Positions 11,209 through 20,946 of a stretch of 64,000 nt of DNA are shown here, one piece after another. The position numbers and the translations under genes are program-made. Positions within the stretch are counted from its first letter, which is position 1; every line of letters begins with the position of its first letter. The DNA is from Scytalidium lignicola (Eukaryota; Ascomycota; Leotiomycetes). The DNA is taken from assembly GCA_002812745.2 (NCBI GenBank), contig NCSJ02000168.1, positions 1 through 64,000 of the forward strand. Reading direction: 5' to 3'. The notes below the pieces were generated by a model. The model saw nothing but the letters and a program-made list of their open reading frames with translations. It did not search any database and had not been told where the DNA came from.

Positions 11209-13431
11209 ATGGCAAGCACTCAAAAATTTGACGGTCATTTCGCTAGTAAATTTCACCAGTTTAATGGCAACAACTTTCAAGGTCCCGTATTTGTCCACAC
11301 GCCAGATTCAAAAGCTAGAGAAAATTCGTCAGCCGTGCAAAGCGATCCGCAGAGAAAGTTTGCAGAGCAAAGTCGTGGGGAGCACAATGAAAGATCCAAA
11401 TATGGCCCCGAGGAGGGCTTGGAGTGGAATGGTTAGTTGCTATAAGTCTTTCATTTTGAAATAACTATTCTAACGAAGAAGATTGTTTTCATTCTCTGGA
11501 ATTTGAAGCATCAGATTATCGAGAAGAAGCGATAGATAGACATACAAATGGGACTTGTGTATGGATTCTTCAATCGCCTGAATACTTGCGTTGGGTCAAC
11601 CAATACGGTTTGCTTCTTATTAGAGGCAAACCTGGTTGCGGAAAATCCACGCTATTGAAGTTTATTCTGGAAAAACAGATAGAAGCTACGGCCTCTTCGG
11701 GAGGTATTGTGATGTCNTTTTTTTTTCTACGCTAGTGGCACAGAGCTTCAGACTGGCGTAGTGGGACTCTTTCGGTCCCTTCTTCTTCAATTATTGGACC
11801 AAGATGATAGTGCAAGATCGACCTTTCAAGACATCTGTCGCAAACGATGGACCAGAGAAGGGAAGAAGAATAAACAACTAACATGGCATCGAACTGAGCT
11901 GAAAAACAATCTTGAGAAGCTTATACTTGAGTGTTCTACTGGACAAAAAATCACGATATTTGTTGATGCTATTGATGAATGCAGAGACCAAGATCGAGAT
12001 GATGTCATCAAGTTCTTCCACAGTCTAAAAGATAGGTTGGCGGTATGCCTTACCTGTCGTCTCCATCCAGACGGACAGATTGATGAAGATTTTAGGATCC
12101 GCCTTGACGATGAAAACCAGGAAGATATAAAAAAATTCATTGAACGGGAGTTGCGTCTCCCAGATGAAAATGAGACAGCCAAGGACGAGCTTAAGCAGCT
12201 TCTTCGTAGCAAATCTGACGGAATGTTTCTCTGGCTTGTCTTGATTATCCGACAAGTCCACGAAATGAGCAGTAAAGGTGTAAATATGAAAGTTATTCAA
12301 TCAGAGATATCGAGATGTCCCAAACAATTAGATGGGATTTACAAGGGTCTTCTTCAGGCAATTGAAGACAGTGAGCTGCTAGAAGCAGGCAGATTATTCC
12401 AATGGATTTGTTTTGCGGCCCGGCCACTATCAGTTGATGAACTCAGGATTGCGTTAACAATCCATCTCAGTGGGCCTAAACACTCATTGGAGGAGTACAG
12501 AGACGAATGCAACCCTTACTACATTCCCAATGAGCAAAAAATGAAAAAAAGAATGATATATTTAACTAGAGGTCTTGCAGATGTTTCAAATTCAAAGTCA
12601 GCGGAGGGGAAAACTTTTGTTCGATTCTATCATGAGACGATCAAAGAATTCATGATTAAAGATGGCTTACAATATCTTGACAGTAGACTGAAAAGATCCC
12701 AAGGCTTCGTTGTGACCGCCAATTTTCAACTAGCAAATACGTGCCTAGACTACTTATCCACAACAAATATTCGTATCGCCTTTTCAGGGACACAGATGAG
12801 ATCTCCAACAAAATTCTTGTTTCTACACTACACAACAATGTATTGGCTTGATCATGCTATTAATGCAGAGAAAGATGGGTTCGGAGAAGAGGTCAAATGG
12901 TCATCCCAAGACGCTCTTAAAATATGGGTACGCACAGGCAGTACTATAGAACAGGATTCAAAACAATCACCCGAAGAAGGTACTAGCTTAATGCATATCG
13001 CAGCAGAGCATGGATTAGAAAGGCTAGCTAAACATATCATCGGTGAGAGCAAGCAAGAAACGAAAGGTCTAGCACAAAAATCATTCACGCGGACTACACC
13101 AAGGTCTAGAATAAATGTCTCAGATTCTAGTGTTCAAGAATCGGTGAAAAACGGACCCAGAGATAATAGACAACAGAGTCCTATGGTAATATCCAATATT
13201 ATCAGGCAAAATTGTTATAACTCTAAAGGAGGATCTAACTCAAACATTAGTAAAGCGCGTGAACAGGCGAAAAGTCCTACTAAGGGAAGCATGCGAAAAG
13301 TTACAGGCTACCAGAAAGTTCTAGGGCAACAAGGGAACCATAAAACTGGATCTGGAAAACAACGTTTGAATATTCAGAATTATATTATTGTTGGCATGGT
13401 CACATGTAGGCTAGAATCACGTGTAGATTAG
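11209..13431 (+). CDS. NACHT-domain NLR-type protein (N-terminal motif + NACHT), frame broken only at an N/poly-T run
   Basis: Exon 1 (11209-11431) encodes a 74-residue N-terminus with FDGHFASKFHQFNGNNFQGP at residues 7-26. An intron at 11432-11481 (GTTAGT...AAG) joins in frame to the conserved pre-NACHT segment (CFHSLEF, then TCVWILQSPEYLRWV). Walker A is GKPGCGKST (around 11630) and Walker B is IFVDAIDEC (around 11955); a sensor-like LTCRLHP follows. The frame is lost only at 11717-11726, an N followed by nine Ts, where one base less restores VMSFFFYASG; this is almost certainly an assembly artefact. After the NACHT module come a helical region (WICFAARPLSVDELRIAL), an ankyrin-like start (SLMHIAAEHGLERLAKH), and a low-complexity Ser/Lys/Gln-rich linker to 13431. 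The ankyrin array begins 150 bases later, so gene and array were probably one NACHT-ANK receptor. Confidence 0.8.
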
Positions 13432-13563
13432 GTGCACGTGTAGATAAGATAAGGCTAGTTCGGTTGCGGTAGGGGAGGGCGGTACTGTACGGCAGTACTC
13501 CCCATATAACTACCGCAGTACGAACTTACCTATAGCTAACAACAATAAACTACCATATCAACA
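13389..13563. mobile_element. Possible small solo LTR between the NACHT and ankyrin segments
   Basis: The 175-bp interval starts TGTTGGCATG and ends ATATCAACA, giving the 5-bp inverted termini TGTTG/CAACA typical of LTRs. It contains a TATA-like CCCATATAAC and a duplicated CACGTGTAGAT-type motif. Flanking pentamers are ATTAT (13384-13388) and CGTAT (13564-13568), matching at only 3 of 5 bases. Removing the interval plus one pentamer does not exactly restore the frame between the two coding blocks. So either further mutation occurred, or this is an ordinary linker or intron. Confidence 0.35.
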
Positions 13564-13580
13564 CGTATTACCTCCATATA

Positions 13581-15131
13581 TTGGAGATGTACGTTCACCG
13601 TAGAGGTGAACCGACAATTATAAATGTACAAAATAAGGCAAGAGAACTTCCTTTGCATTTAGCGGCACGCCATGGCCACACCAAAATAGTCAAAATTCTG
13701 CACGAATACAGAACGCAGGTCAATACAGCAAATGAAAAAGGCTGCACAGCATTTTATTTAGCATCGGTTAACGGTCATCTCGAAGTGGTGAAATTCTTGT
13801 ATGAGCATGGAGCAGACGCAGATATTCATGCATCAAACAAAGACGGTTGGACTCCACTCAATGCAGCATCTAGTAATGGTCATCTTGACGTGGTGAAATT
13901 CTTGTATGAACATGGAGCAGATTCAGATATTCATACAACAAGCAAGAATGGTTGGACTCTACTCAATTCAACATCGGATAGTAGCTATCTCAACATTGTG
14001 AAATTCTTGTATGAACATGGAGTAGATGCAGATATTCATACAACAAACAAAGGCAGTTGGACTCCACTCAATTCAGCATCGGATAATGGCCATCTCGACA
14101 TTGTGAAATTCTTGTATGAACATAGAGCTAATGCAGATATTCATGTATTAAACAAAGACGGTTGGACTCCTCTTAATTCAGCATCGAATAATGGCCATCT
14201 CGACGTAGTGAAATTCTTGTATGAACACAGAGCAGATATAAATATTCATACAACAAGCAAGAATGGTTGGACTCCTCTCAATTCAGCATCGAATAGTAGC
14301 CATCTCGACGTTGTGAAATTCTTGTATGACCATGGAGCAGATGCAGATATTCATACGACGGACAAGAATGGTTGGACTCCACTAAATTCAGCATTAGATA
14401 GTAGCCATCTCGACATTGTAAAATTCTTGTATGAACATAGAGCTGATGTAGATATTCGTACGACGGACAATGATGGCTGGACTTCACTCAATACAACATC
14501 TAGTAATGGTTATCTTAACGTAGTGAAATTCTTGTATGAACATGGAGTAGATGTAGATATTCATGTATCAAACAAAGACGGTTGGACTCCACTCAATGCA
14601 GCATCTAGTAATGGTCATCTTGACGTGGCGAAATTCTTGTATGACTATGGAGCAGATGCAGATATTCATATATCAAACAAAGACGGTTGGACCCCACTCC
14701 ATACAGCTTCAGTACATGGCAATCACGAATTGGTGAAATTCTTGTGTGAGTATGAAGCATGGAGAGATATTCGCCGTATAACATACAAAAACGGTTGGAC
14801 TCCACTTCATGCAGCATCAAATGCCGGTCATCTCGACGTAGTGGAGTTCTTGTATAAGCATGGGGCAGAAATACATGCGGTAGATCAAAAGGGCTCAACA
14901 CCCTTATACTTAGCATCAAAAAGTGGTCATCTAGAAGTGGTCAAGTTTTTATGTGAACATGGAGCAAATTCAGATATCCATGTCGTCGCGCGGAATGGCT
15001 GGACTCCACTCTATGTTGCATGGAGTAAAAGTCACCTCGAAGTGGAGAAGTTCTTATTGGAGCATGGAGCAGATATAGATGTCTATGCGGTGATAACTGA
15101 GGGCTTCCCACTACTGTATTTGGCACCATAA
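13581..15131 (+). CDS. Ankyrin-repeat array, probably the C-terminal half of the upstream NACHT protein
   Basis: The frame (516 codons, first ATG at 13587) consists almost entirely of ankyrin repeats: two diverged ones at the start (LPLHLAARHGHTKIVKILHE, then TAFYLASVNGHLEVVKFLYE), about eight nearly identical 35-residue units with the core VKFLYEHGADADIH and GWTPLN, and four more diverged units at the end. The period is 35 rather than the usual 33, because two residues (DIH region) extend each loop. There is no start context of its own and it begins directly within a repeat, so it is best read as the ligand-binding part of the NACHT protein, detached by the 13432-13580 interval. Ankyrin arrays in fungal NLR-type proteins are the presumed recognition domain and change fast. 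It could alternatively be expressed as a separate ankyrin protein from ATG 13587. Confidence 0.75.
   Translation: MEMYVHRRGEPTIINVQNKARELPLHLAARHGHTKIVKILHEYRTQVNTANEKGCTAFYLASVNGHLEVVKFLYEHGADADIHASNKDGWTPLNAASSNGHLDVVKFLYEHGADSDIHTTSKNGWTLLNSTSDSSYLNIVKFLYEHGVDADIHTTNKGSWTPLNSASDNGHLDIVKFLYEHRANADIHVLNKDGWTPLNSASNNGHLDVVKFLYEHRADINIHTTSKNGWTPLNSASNSSHLDVVKFLYDHGADADIHTTDKNGWTPLNSALDSSHLDIVKFLYEHRADVDIRTTDNDGWTSLNTTSSNGYLNVVKFLYEHGVDVDIHVSNKDGWTPLNAASSNGHLDVAKFLYDYGADADIHISNKDGWTPLHTASVHGNHELVKFLCEYEAWRDIRRITYKNGWTPLHAASNAGHLDVVEFLYKHGAEIHAVDQKGSTPLYLASKSGHLEVVKFLCEHGANSDIHVVARNGWTPLYVAWSKSHLEVEKFLLEHGADIDVYAVITEGFPLLYLAP
13746..15126 (+). repeat. Tandem ~105-bp direct repeats encoding the ankyrin units
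   Basis: The phrase GTGAAATTCTTGTATGAACA recurs with small changes at about 105-base intervals (for example near 13890, 13998, 14103, 14208, 14523), together with GGTTGGACTCCACTCAAT. The DNA-level similarity of units 2-9 is much higher than needed to conserve an ankyrin fold. It indicates recent unit duplication or gene conversion. Units near the right end are more diverged. Confidence 0.85.
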
Positions 15132-15382
15132 CTGGTTAGGCTTAAGATCTCCCTATCGGACGGTTTCTCTTCGTTCAAGTATTGTTCAACTAGGGTCGTT
15201 CTAAGCTCCAGGTTAGAACTAAAATGATGTATGAGCTAGTTCAAGACGTATGTAAATGAAGATTGACTTCTAGAAAGAACATTGGTAAAGACAAAGAGGC
15301 TAGCACGCTTGTAAAAATCCCAGACATGATATTACTCGACTTAAAACCATTATATTCTATTGCTTTTCCGATAATTTCAAAA

Positions 15383-17999
15383 TCAAAGGTACATTTTGTC
15401 AGATTGAAGTTTGATCTTATGGACCCTTGCCACATGATGTTTGAAATTCTCTTTGTTATTGAGAACCACCTCACGGGCCATACACACTGGATGGACGCAA
15501 ATGATCGGTTGACATGCTGGTATGAGGCCCAAGCGATGAACCTTCTCAACATGGGTCATCATGTGTAACATGCGAGAAAATGTGCGTGTTCGTTCTTTAT
15601 AACTTAGCCGTGTATCCCCAAGACAAAGGATACACTGGGTCTTCTTGCAAATAAGTGGGAACCGTTCATGTTGTGACTGAGGTGTAGGACAAGGAGACTC
15701 TTGCCTAATTGTATTTACACGCACAGCTGGAGGGCGCCGTGGCTGACGAGTTTGGCACTCTTGGCATAAGGCGAGTGCAACAAGGAGGATGATTGTAGTC
15801 ACTTTCCGAGTAACGATCTCCTGCGGGGTCAAGTTTCTCGAGAAATCGCAGAGGACCTCCTCTAGGAGGGTCTGCTCTTTAAGCTGATGTTGAACCTTAG
15901 GTCTTTCGCTTGTCTCCTCAATCACGGATGGGTTGAACTGCATCTTCATCATCTTGCTGTATGCACAGTGCTCGTAGTCCTTGTCGTAAGCGTCATGGAT
16001 TGCCTCCTCTAGGCTCTTCTTCTCGTTTTTTAATTGGTTCTTGAGCTTATTGTGCTCTTGCATCTCCTTCTCTGGTGCATGATTGATGAACTTGTACTTC
16101 GCCTTGAGCTGCGTATTATTTGTGTCAACTTGTTGCCGAAGGTTAGCAATCTTAGGATCTGCATCCATAACCTGATCTACTAAGTCTGAAGGTGCTTTGG
16201 AATGGCTGACAAGGTGGCGTCGAACGCTCATATGGGTAAACGCTTGCGTCAACCTATCCTCGGTAATCTCACCGTTAAGATAAGCGTCTTGTACATTAAG
16301 TCGGACATGTTCGTTTATATATACTCCATCGAACGTCCCCATGAGAGGTTGCTGGTGTGTGACTTGATCATGCACTGCAACTTTGCCTGTATTTGCAGAT
16401 TGTCTTTTAGTTCGCAAGAAAATACACCAGAAGGAGGCAAGAAACATACTATCGACTGCATTAAGCAAGGCTCGGCGGAAACAATATGTGGTCAAGATGT
16501 CTAACAAGTTTACAGCTTTTCCAATTCGTTTGAGATAGAAGTTGAACTTGGTATAGAGAAAAGCCTTTGTTTTAGACTTTACCCACAATCCATTCTCTAG
16601 CACAGATTGCTGAAAGACAGGACCTTTGAGCTACTCTGGTTTCCATCGCACCGGTATAGCCGGCCGGCCCATGCACCGCAGGTCCGTCTTGAAAAATTTC
16701 TCGGGATCATTCCAGTCATCAGCAAGAATCGCGTCATCCCGGATAGCACGAGCTATAAGGTGAGAGATTGGACAGAGGATTGGGAGATCATTCTCACGGA
16801 ACAAGAAGATTGTCCTGCAAGAAGGTAAAAGTAAGCCAAAGTAACAACGTAGTTAATGAAAAGATAAGAGAGAGTACATACAGTTTGGGCTTATTGTTGA
16901 CTCCTTTATGATTCCGGAGGAAAACTTCCATAGCAAGAAGGTCTCTCCCTCCTGGCTTTGGATTTTGTACAATCCAGAGCTCAATATCCTCGTAACAAAG
17001 TGCTTTGCACCCCCTGATCTCCTCATCGAAGCTGCTTAGCATCGGAGTGTCTTTGTAACTCAACGGCAGGTGACTTTCATTGCTGATTTCTACGGGACAA
17101 CAGTCCGTCCTATCCTCAGTCATAGCAACATCGCTACCCTCACTGTTGTACCCGCTATCTGTGAAACTGTCGTCAATTCTTAGCCTATTGAGAATAGATC
17201 CGTCCTCGACTTCTCCTTCATCGTCACTGTCGAAGAGCTGTTCGTCCTCGTCCACGAGATTGTCATCCTTCTCCGCCCAACAATCTTCATCATCACTATC
17301 AAAGAGATCTTCCTCATAACTGTTAAAGAGCTCTTCGTCAGAGAGATCGTTGTTCGTCCCATAAAGATCATCAGAAGGAGAACCATCATTTAAGCTATCA
17401 GCAGCAGTAGCAGCATTACGCTCTTGTGTCCCTTCTACTTCACCTAGAGGGTCTTTGCTAACGTCACCTTTTGATGCATCGACGAATTCGGCTGGTCGAC
17501 CACCTGTGTAGGCCAAGAAGAGCATAATAGCGGCAGTATCCAGGCGGTCATCTTCAGTGGGGAGGACACTTTCATCGCATGCCCAGTGGTACGATAATGC
17601 AAGAAGTAGCTCATCTGGTCTCACAACGGGCTTAGACTTAGGCATAATATCCAATTTATAGTATTCCATGAGAAAGCCGTTGATATACTTTATATTATGA
17701 AGTTAACAACATGACAGGAACAAAAATGCAAAGGATAGAAATGAAAGAGTAAAAATCACCTTGACGACCTTGTAAGAGTTATTCACGTTGACATATTCAC
17801 TATTAACTCGTCGATAAAGTATCTTGAAATCTTGCCAATATTGATTAATCGTCTTTCTCTTAGTTCTCTTCCTTCGTATAAGCTTTGGCAGGACATAAGT
17901 CTTGTAGATCCAGTGCAAAAATCCTATCATCTTCCCCTTAGTACACTTTGCCACGATAAGAGCTCTCCGCAAGCACTTCTGCTTCTTTATCTTACAATA
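15383..17999 (-). pseudogene. DUF3435 (tyrosine-recombinase-like, Starship-captain-related) protein, interrupted by a stop
   Basis: Reading from right to left, exons encode LVAKCTKGKMIGFLHWIYKTYVLPK-type sequence in two parts, then LLLALSYHWACDESVLPTED with LFLAYTGGRPAEFV, an acidic Ser-rich insert, and after an intron (GTATGT...GCAG near 16820-16885) LPILCPISHLIARAI. Next come YCFRRALLNAVDS, a second in-frame intron (GTATGT...ACAG near 16390-16450), a coiled-coil stretch and a C-terminal Cys/His segment (CILCLGD...HMMTHVEKVH...CVHPVC...HHVARVH). This order is that of fungal DUF3435 proteins, the family that includes Starship captains. A TAG at 16631-16633 replaces the expected Trp of a RWKPEW motif and is the only clear lesion seen. 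The 5' end is not resolved: stops occur upstream of about 17999 and an N sits at 18070. Whether this lineage is a captain or a related DUF3435 gene cannot be told here. Confidence 0.75.
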
Positions 18000-20946
18000 C
18001 CTATCTTCTTATTAACTTCATCTAGTTAATGACATTGAGTACTTGGATCTGTCAACCATACTTGACCTANTTTTTTTCTAGTATATTTTATACTAGCCTT
18101 CATATCATCCAAGTCTATTGGCTGGAGAAATGACTCTTGATCATGTTCCTCTTCTATCTGCTTGTAATCTTTTCCAATGAGCACCTTTCTATTCTTCAAC
18201 ACTCGAAAAGTCTCTTCTCGTCGTTTGAGAACATTCTAAAGAACTTGGTCCAGAGGTTGTTGTCAGGAAACTTGAATCAGAGCCATAGTCGTGTTGAGTT
18301 TCTAAGAAGCGAAGTAAAGGAACTGCTGCTCTATAAACTAAACCTATGTGTTTTGATGCCAGTGAAGGGAAATGGAAATAGACTTGAGAAGAGATTAAGG
18401 AAGAGAAAAGAAATGAGAAGGTTTCAAGATGGAAGTAAGATAAAACGGGTACTTTATGAACAGATGTGAAATATTGTAGAATAGTAGGGGAGATATGATG
18501 ATGGTGAAAGAATATCTTCAAATCAATCGGAGGGTTAAAGCCTAGGGAGTGCATAAAAACCCAGGAAAGAGCAGACACTTCCGGTCCAGATTTGGCGGAT
18601 TGAGAGAAGCAAAGGTCGGGTAGAGACTGTGGGCCCTTATGTAACGCAGACGGCCCTCAAAATAAGGGGGGCCGTGATACGCCATGGCTAAGAAAATGAT
18701 GGGGCCGTTTCTGGCTCCTGAAATCTGGATACTGGATATTGATGAAGAGCAGCAATGTTTTGAGGGGGGTCGTGGACGATCGACGGCGTTTAGCGGCTAG
18801 CCCGTGACTGTTGCGCCAGTGTTAGGCGAGCGGTCGAGGCTGCGTAAAACAGCGACCAAACCTACCGAATCTGGGGGCCCAAACCGCAGTACTCAGATTT
18901 ATTATATAATAATACGTTCAGCAGCTATCATATATAAGCGAATAAGAGAGTTACAGCCTGTAAGCATGACATAAAGCTTATGTAGTAACATTTGATTCAA
19001 CTTAGAACTCTGATCTAGCTGAACATTTGTAGTGTAATCAGGATTGTAAAAGAATAATTGAGTGAATTTAGGTATTTCCTGAGAATAAGCTAGCTTTAAA
19101 GGCTTTTGTAAATGATATAAGCTGCTCTAAATAGAGAAATAAGTTATATTACTTCTTTAGTTGTCAGTTCGTTAATCTTTAGTATAGTTTAAAGATGTAA
19201 ACGCAAAAGCTGAGTTATATCTTCGTATATAAGACTGAAATTCTTTTGCTCGTAGATTGCCGTCTGTAAACAGGTTTTTTAAGAGTTGAGGTAGCTTACA
19301 AAATAACGTTAAATCTAATTTTCTATTCTTATAACAACTTATCAACGTTTCTTCTAGCTAGTATACTACTTTACAGTTTGTACACTCATCACTTATCTGT
19401 CTTATGTAATGAGGCTTAGCAGGCTTAAATGTAAAAATAAAGCCCTTTAGTACATTTTGCAATTGGACTACTTCTTGAAGAAGTTCTTGTAGATCCGTTA
19501 AAGCTGTACTCAAAAGCAAAAACAATAAAGAAGGTAGAAGAGGCAAAAGAAGGTTTTAAAGTAGTATAACTGAAAAAGTTTCATGATTCTAGAATAGCCT
19601 TACAATGAGCAATTGTACTAGTTGATCAGGAATTACAGATAAATTCTGTCGTCTTCTTTTGTTTGATTATGATAAAGTGTTGAATTAAGGCACGTGAAGC
19701 ATGGTACGCAATATGGGGTAACTTTGTGTATATTGTGGTGTTGTACGGTAGTAACTACGTACGAGTAGAAGAGCTAACTAATGGGACTACCTAAAATGGA
19801 AGTCACATGTAATAAACAAGATGGTGCCTAAGGCGACACACAGGATATCACAACATAAAGTATTATAAACTTGTCGAGTTTGCTATAAAGTAATTACATC
19901 AAGTTCTCTTAGTACAATTCGATTTCGATTTTGATGGTGACATTCTTACAATTTGTTAGTATTAAAACGTAAATAAGATAAAGAGAAGCAGTAACACAAG
20001 CAATAACATACTTTACAGTCTGTACAAATGTTATATAAACTACTATGTAGCTAGTAAAGGAAGTATTAAAAAGGACAGTCTCTTTTACAGACTGTACAAT
20101 AACCTGTAGGTAAAGCTAAAAGAACCTGTTCTCTTGCTCTCCTAGGCATTATTAGCAACGAAGTAATACAATTTCAAAGGTGTAGGAAAAGGGAAAGAGT
20201 AAGGGGCAAGGAGAATTTACAGTTAATAAACTTACGGACCGTAATAGAAGAAACACGTAAAAGCACGTCGAAAAGGACGCGTAAAAGGGGAATCAACATT
20301 ATATCACAGTTCCTGAAGAGTATAACGTTTCCGAATAGCTAAACGTGTGATAATTGATATACTGAAGAAAGGGGAAAGTAGGTAACTGTACGATATTCTA
20401 CGTATACCACGTTATTGATAACCTTTGAGAATACCGAGGCTGTAAGCCAAAAAGTTGATTGGATAACCACGTTCCGAAAACAGCATAACTTATAGACCTG
20501 AACAGCCAATGGAACGACCGAAAAGAGCTCTCAGGAACCAATTATACACGCGGAAAGTGTGTCAAATTACGTAAGGGGGTCCACAATGTTTTCGATTTTA
20601 TATAGAAGATAAAACGTCAAGCAAAGCCTTCAGTCCGCGATTTTGCGGGGCGGCTATGAGCGCTTCCGAATTTGACGGTCTCCCAAGAGCCCCTAATGGC
20701 TGCTGACCGATACTGCACACGCCGATCAGCATCAATCCTCGGCTAGGTGACCTCGTAAAATTTGCCAGGAAGAGCCTCACTCCACGCGTCACTCCGCGCG
20801 TCGCTTCACTACCTGCTTGCCATGCTCATGTTCGTTTCAATTTCTTTCTGCAATTTCTTCCTTCGCTCATAACCTCTTCTTCTCATATATTTCCGCCAAT
20901 CATCGAACTTGTCAACGTCGGACCGCGTGCAGCACCTGGCAACATC
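18000..20946. other. AT-rich gene-poor stretch, then promoter of the Zn2Cys6 gene
   Basis: From about 18600 to 20600 the sequence is AT-rich with many short stops on both strands and repeated short words such as ACAGTCTGTACA (near 20010 and 20085) and ACAGTTTGTACA (19372). No domain-bearing frame is visible. The minus-strand frame 18189-18578 and plus-strand frame 18137-18469 have no recognisable content. The last ~350 bases become GC-richer and CpG-containing and are likely the promoter of the gene at 20947. Confidence 0.45.

Noticed and set aside
13406..13586. Intron explaining the gap between NACHT and ankyrin parts
   Set aside because: A GTAGGC donor and an AG at 13585-13586 exist, but the phases do not match and the donor is weak; kept only as an alternative.
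13746..15126. CRISPR-like array
   Set aside because: The regular repeats encode ankyrin units in one open frame; repeat length, absence of unique spacers and eukaryotic context exclude CRISPR.
17180..17389. Minus-strand methionine/serine-rich frame within the DUF3435 gene
   Set aside because: It is a shifted reading of the acidic insert of the DUF3435 protein.
18137..18578. Overlapping plus and minus frames near the DUF3435 5' end
   Set aside because: Neither has recognisable content. They may contain the missing DUF3435 N-terminus in pieces, but I could not assemble one.
20817..20946. Upstream extension of the Zn2Cys6 gene to 20817
   Set aside because: The extended reading lacks a sensible N-terminus. 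ATG 20947 plus the 53-base intron gives a perfect six-cysteine cluster.
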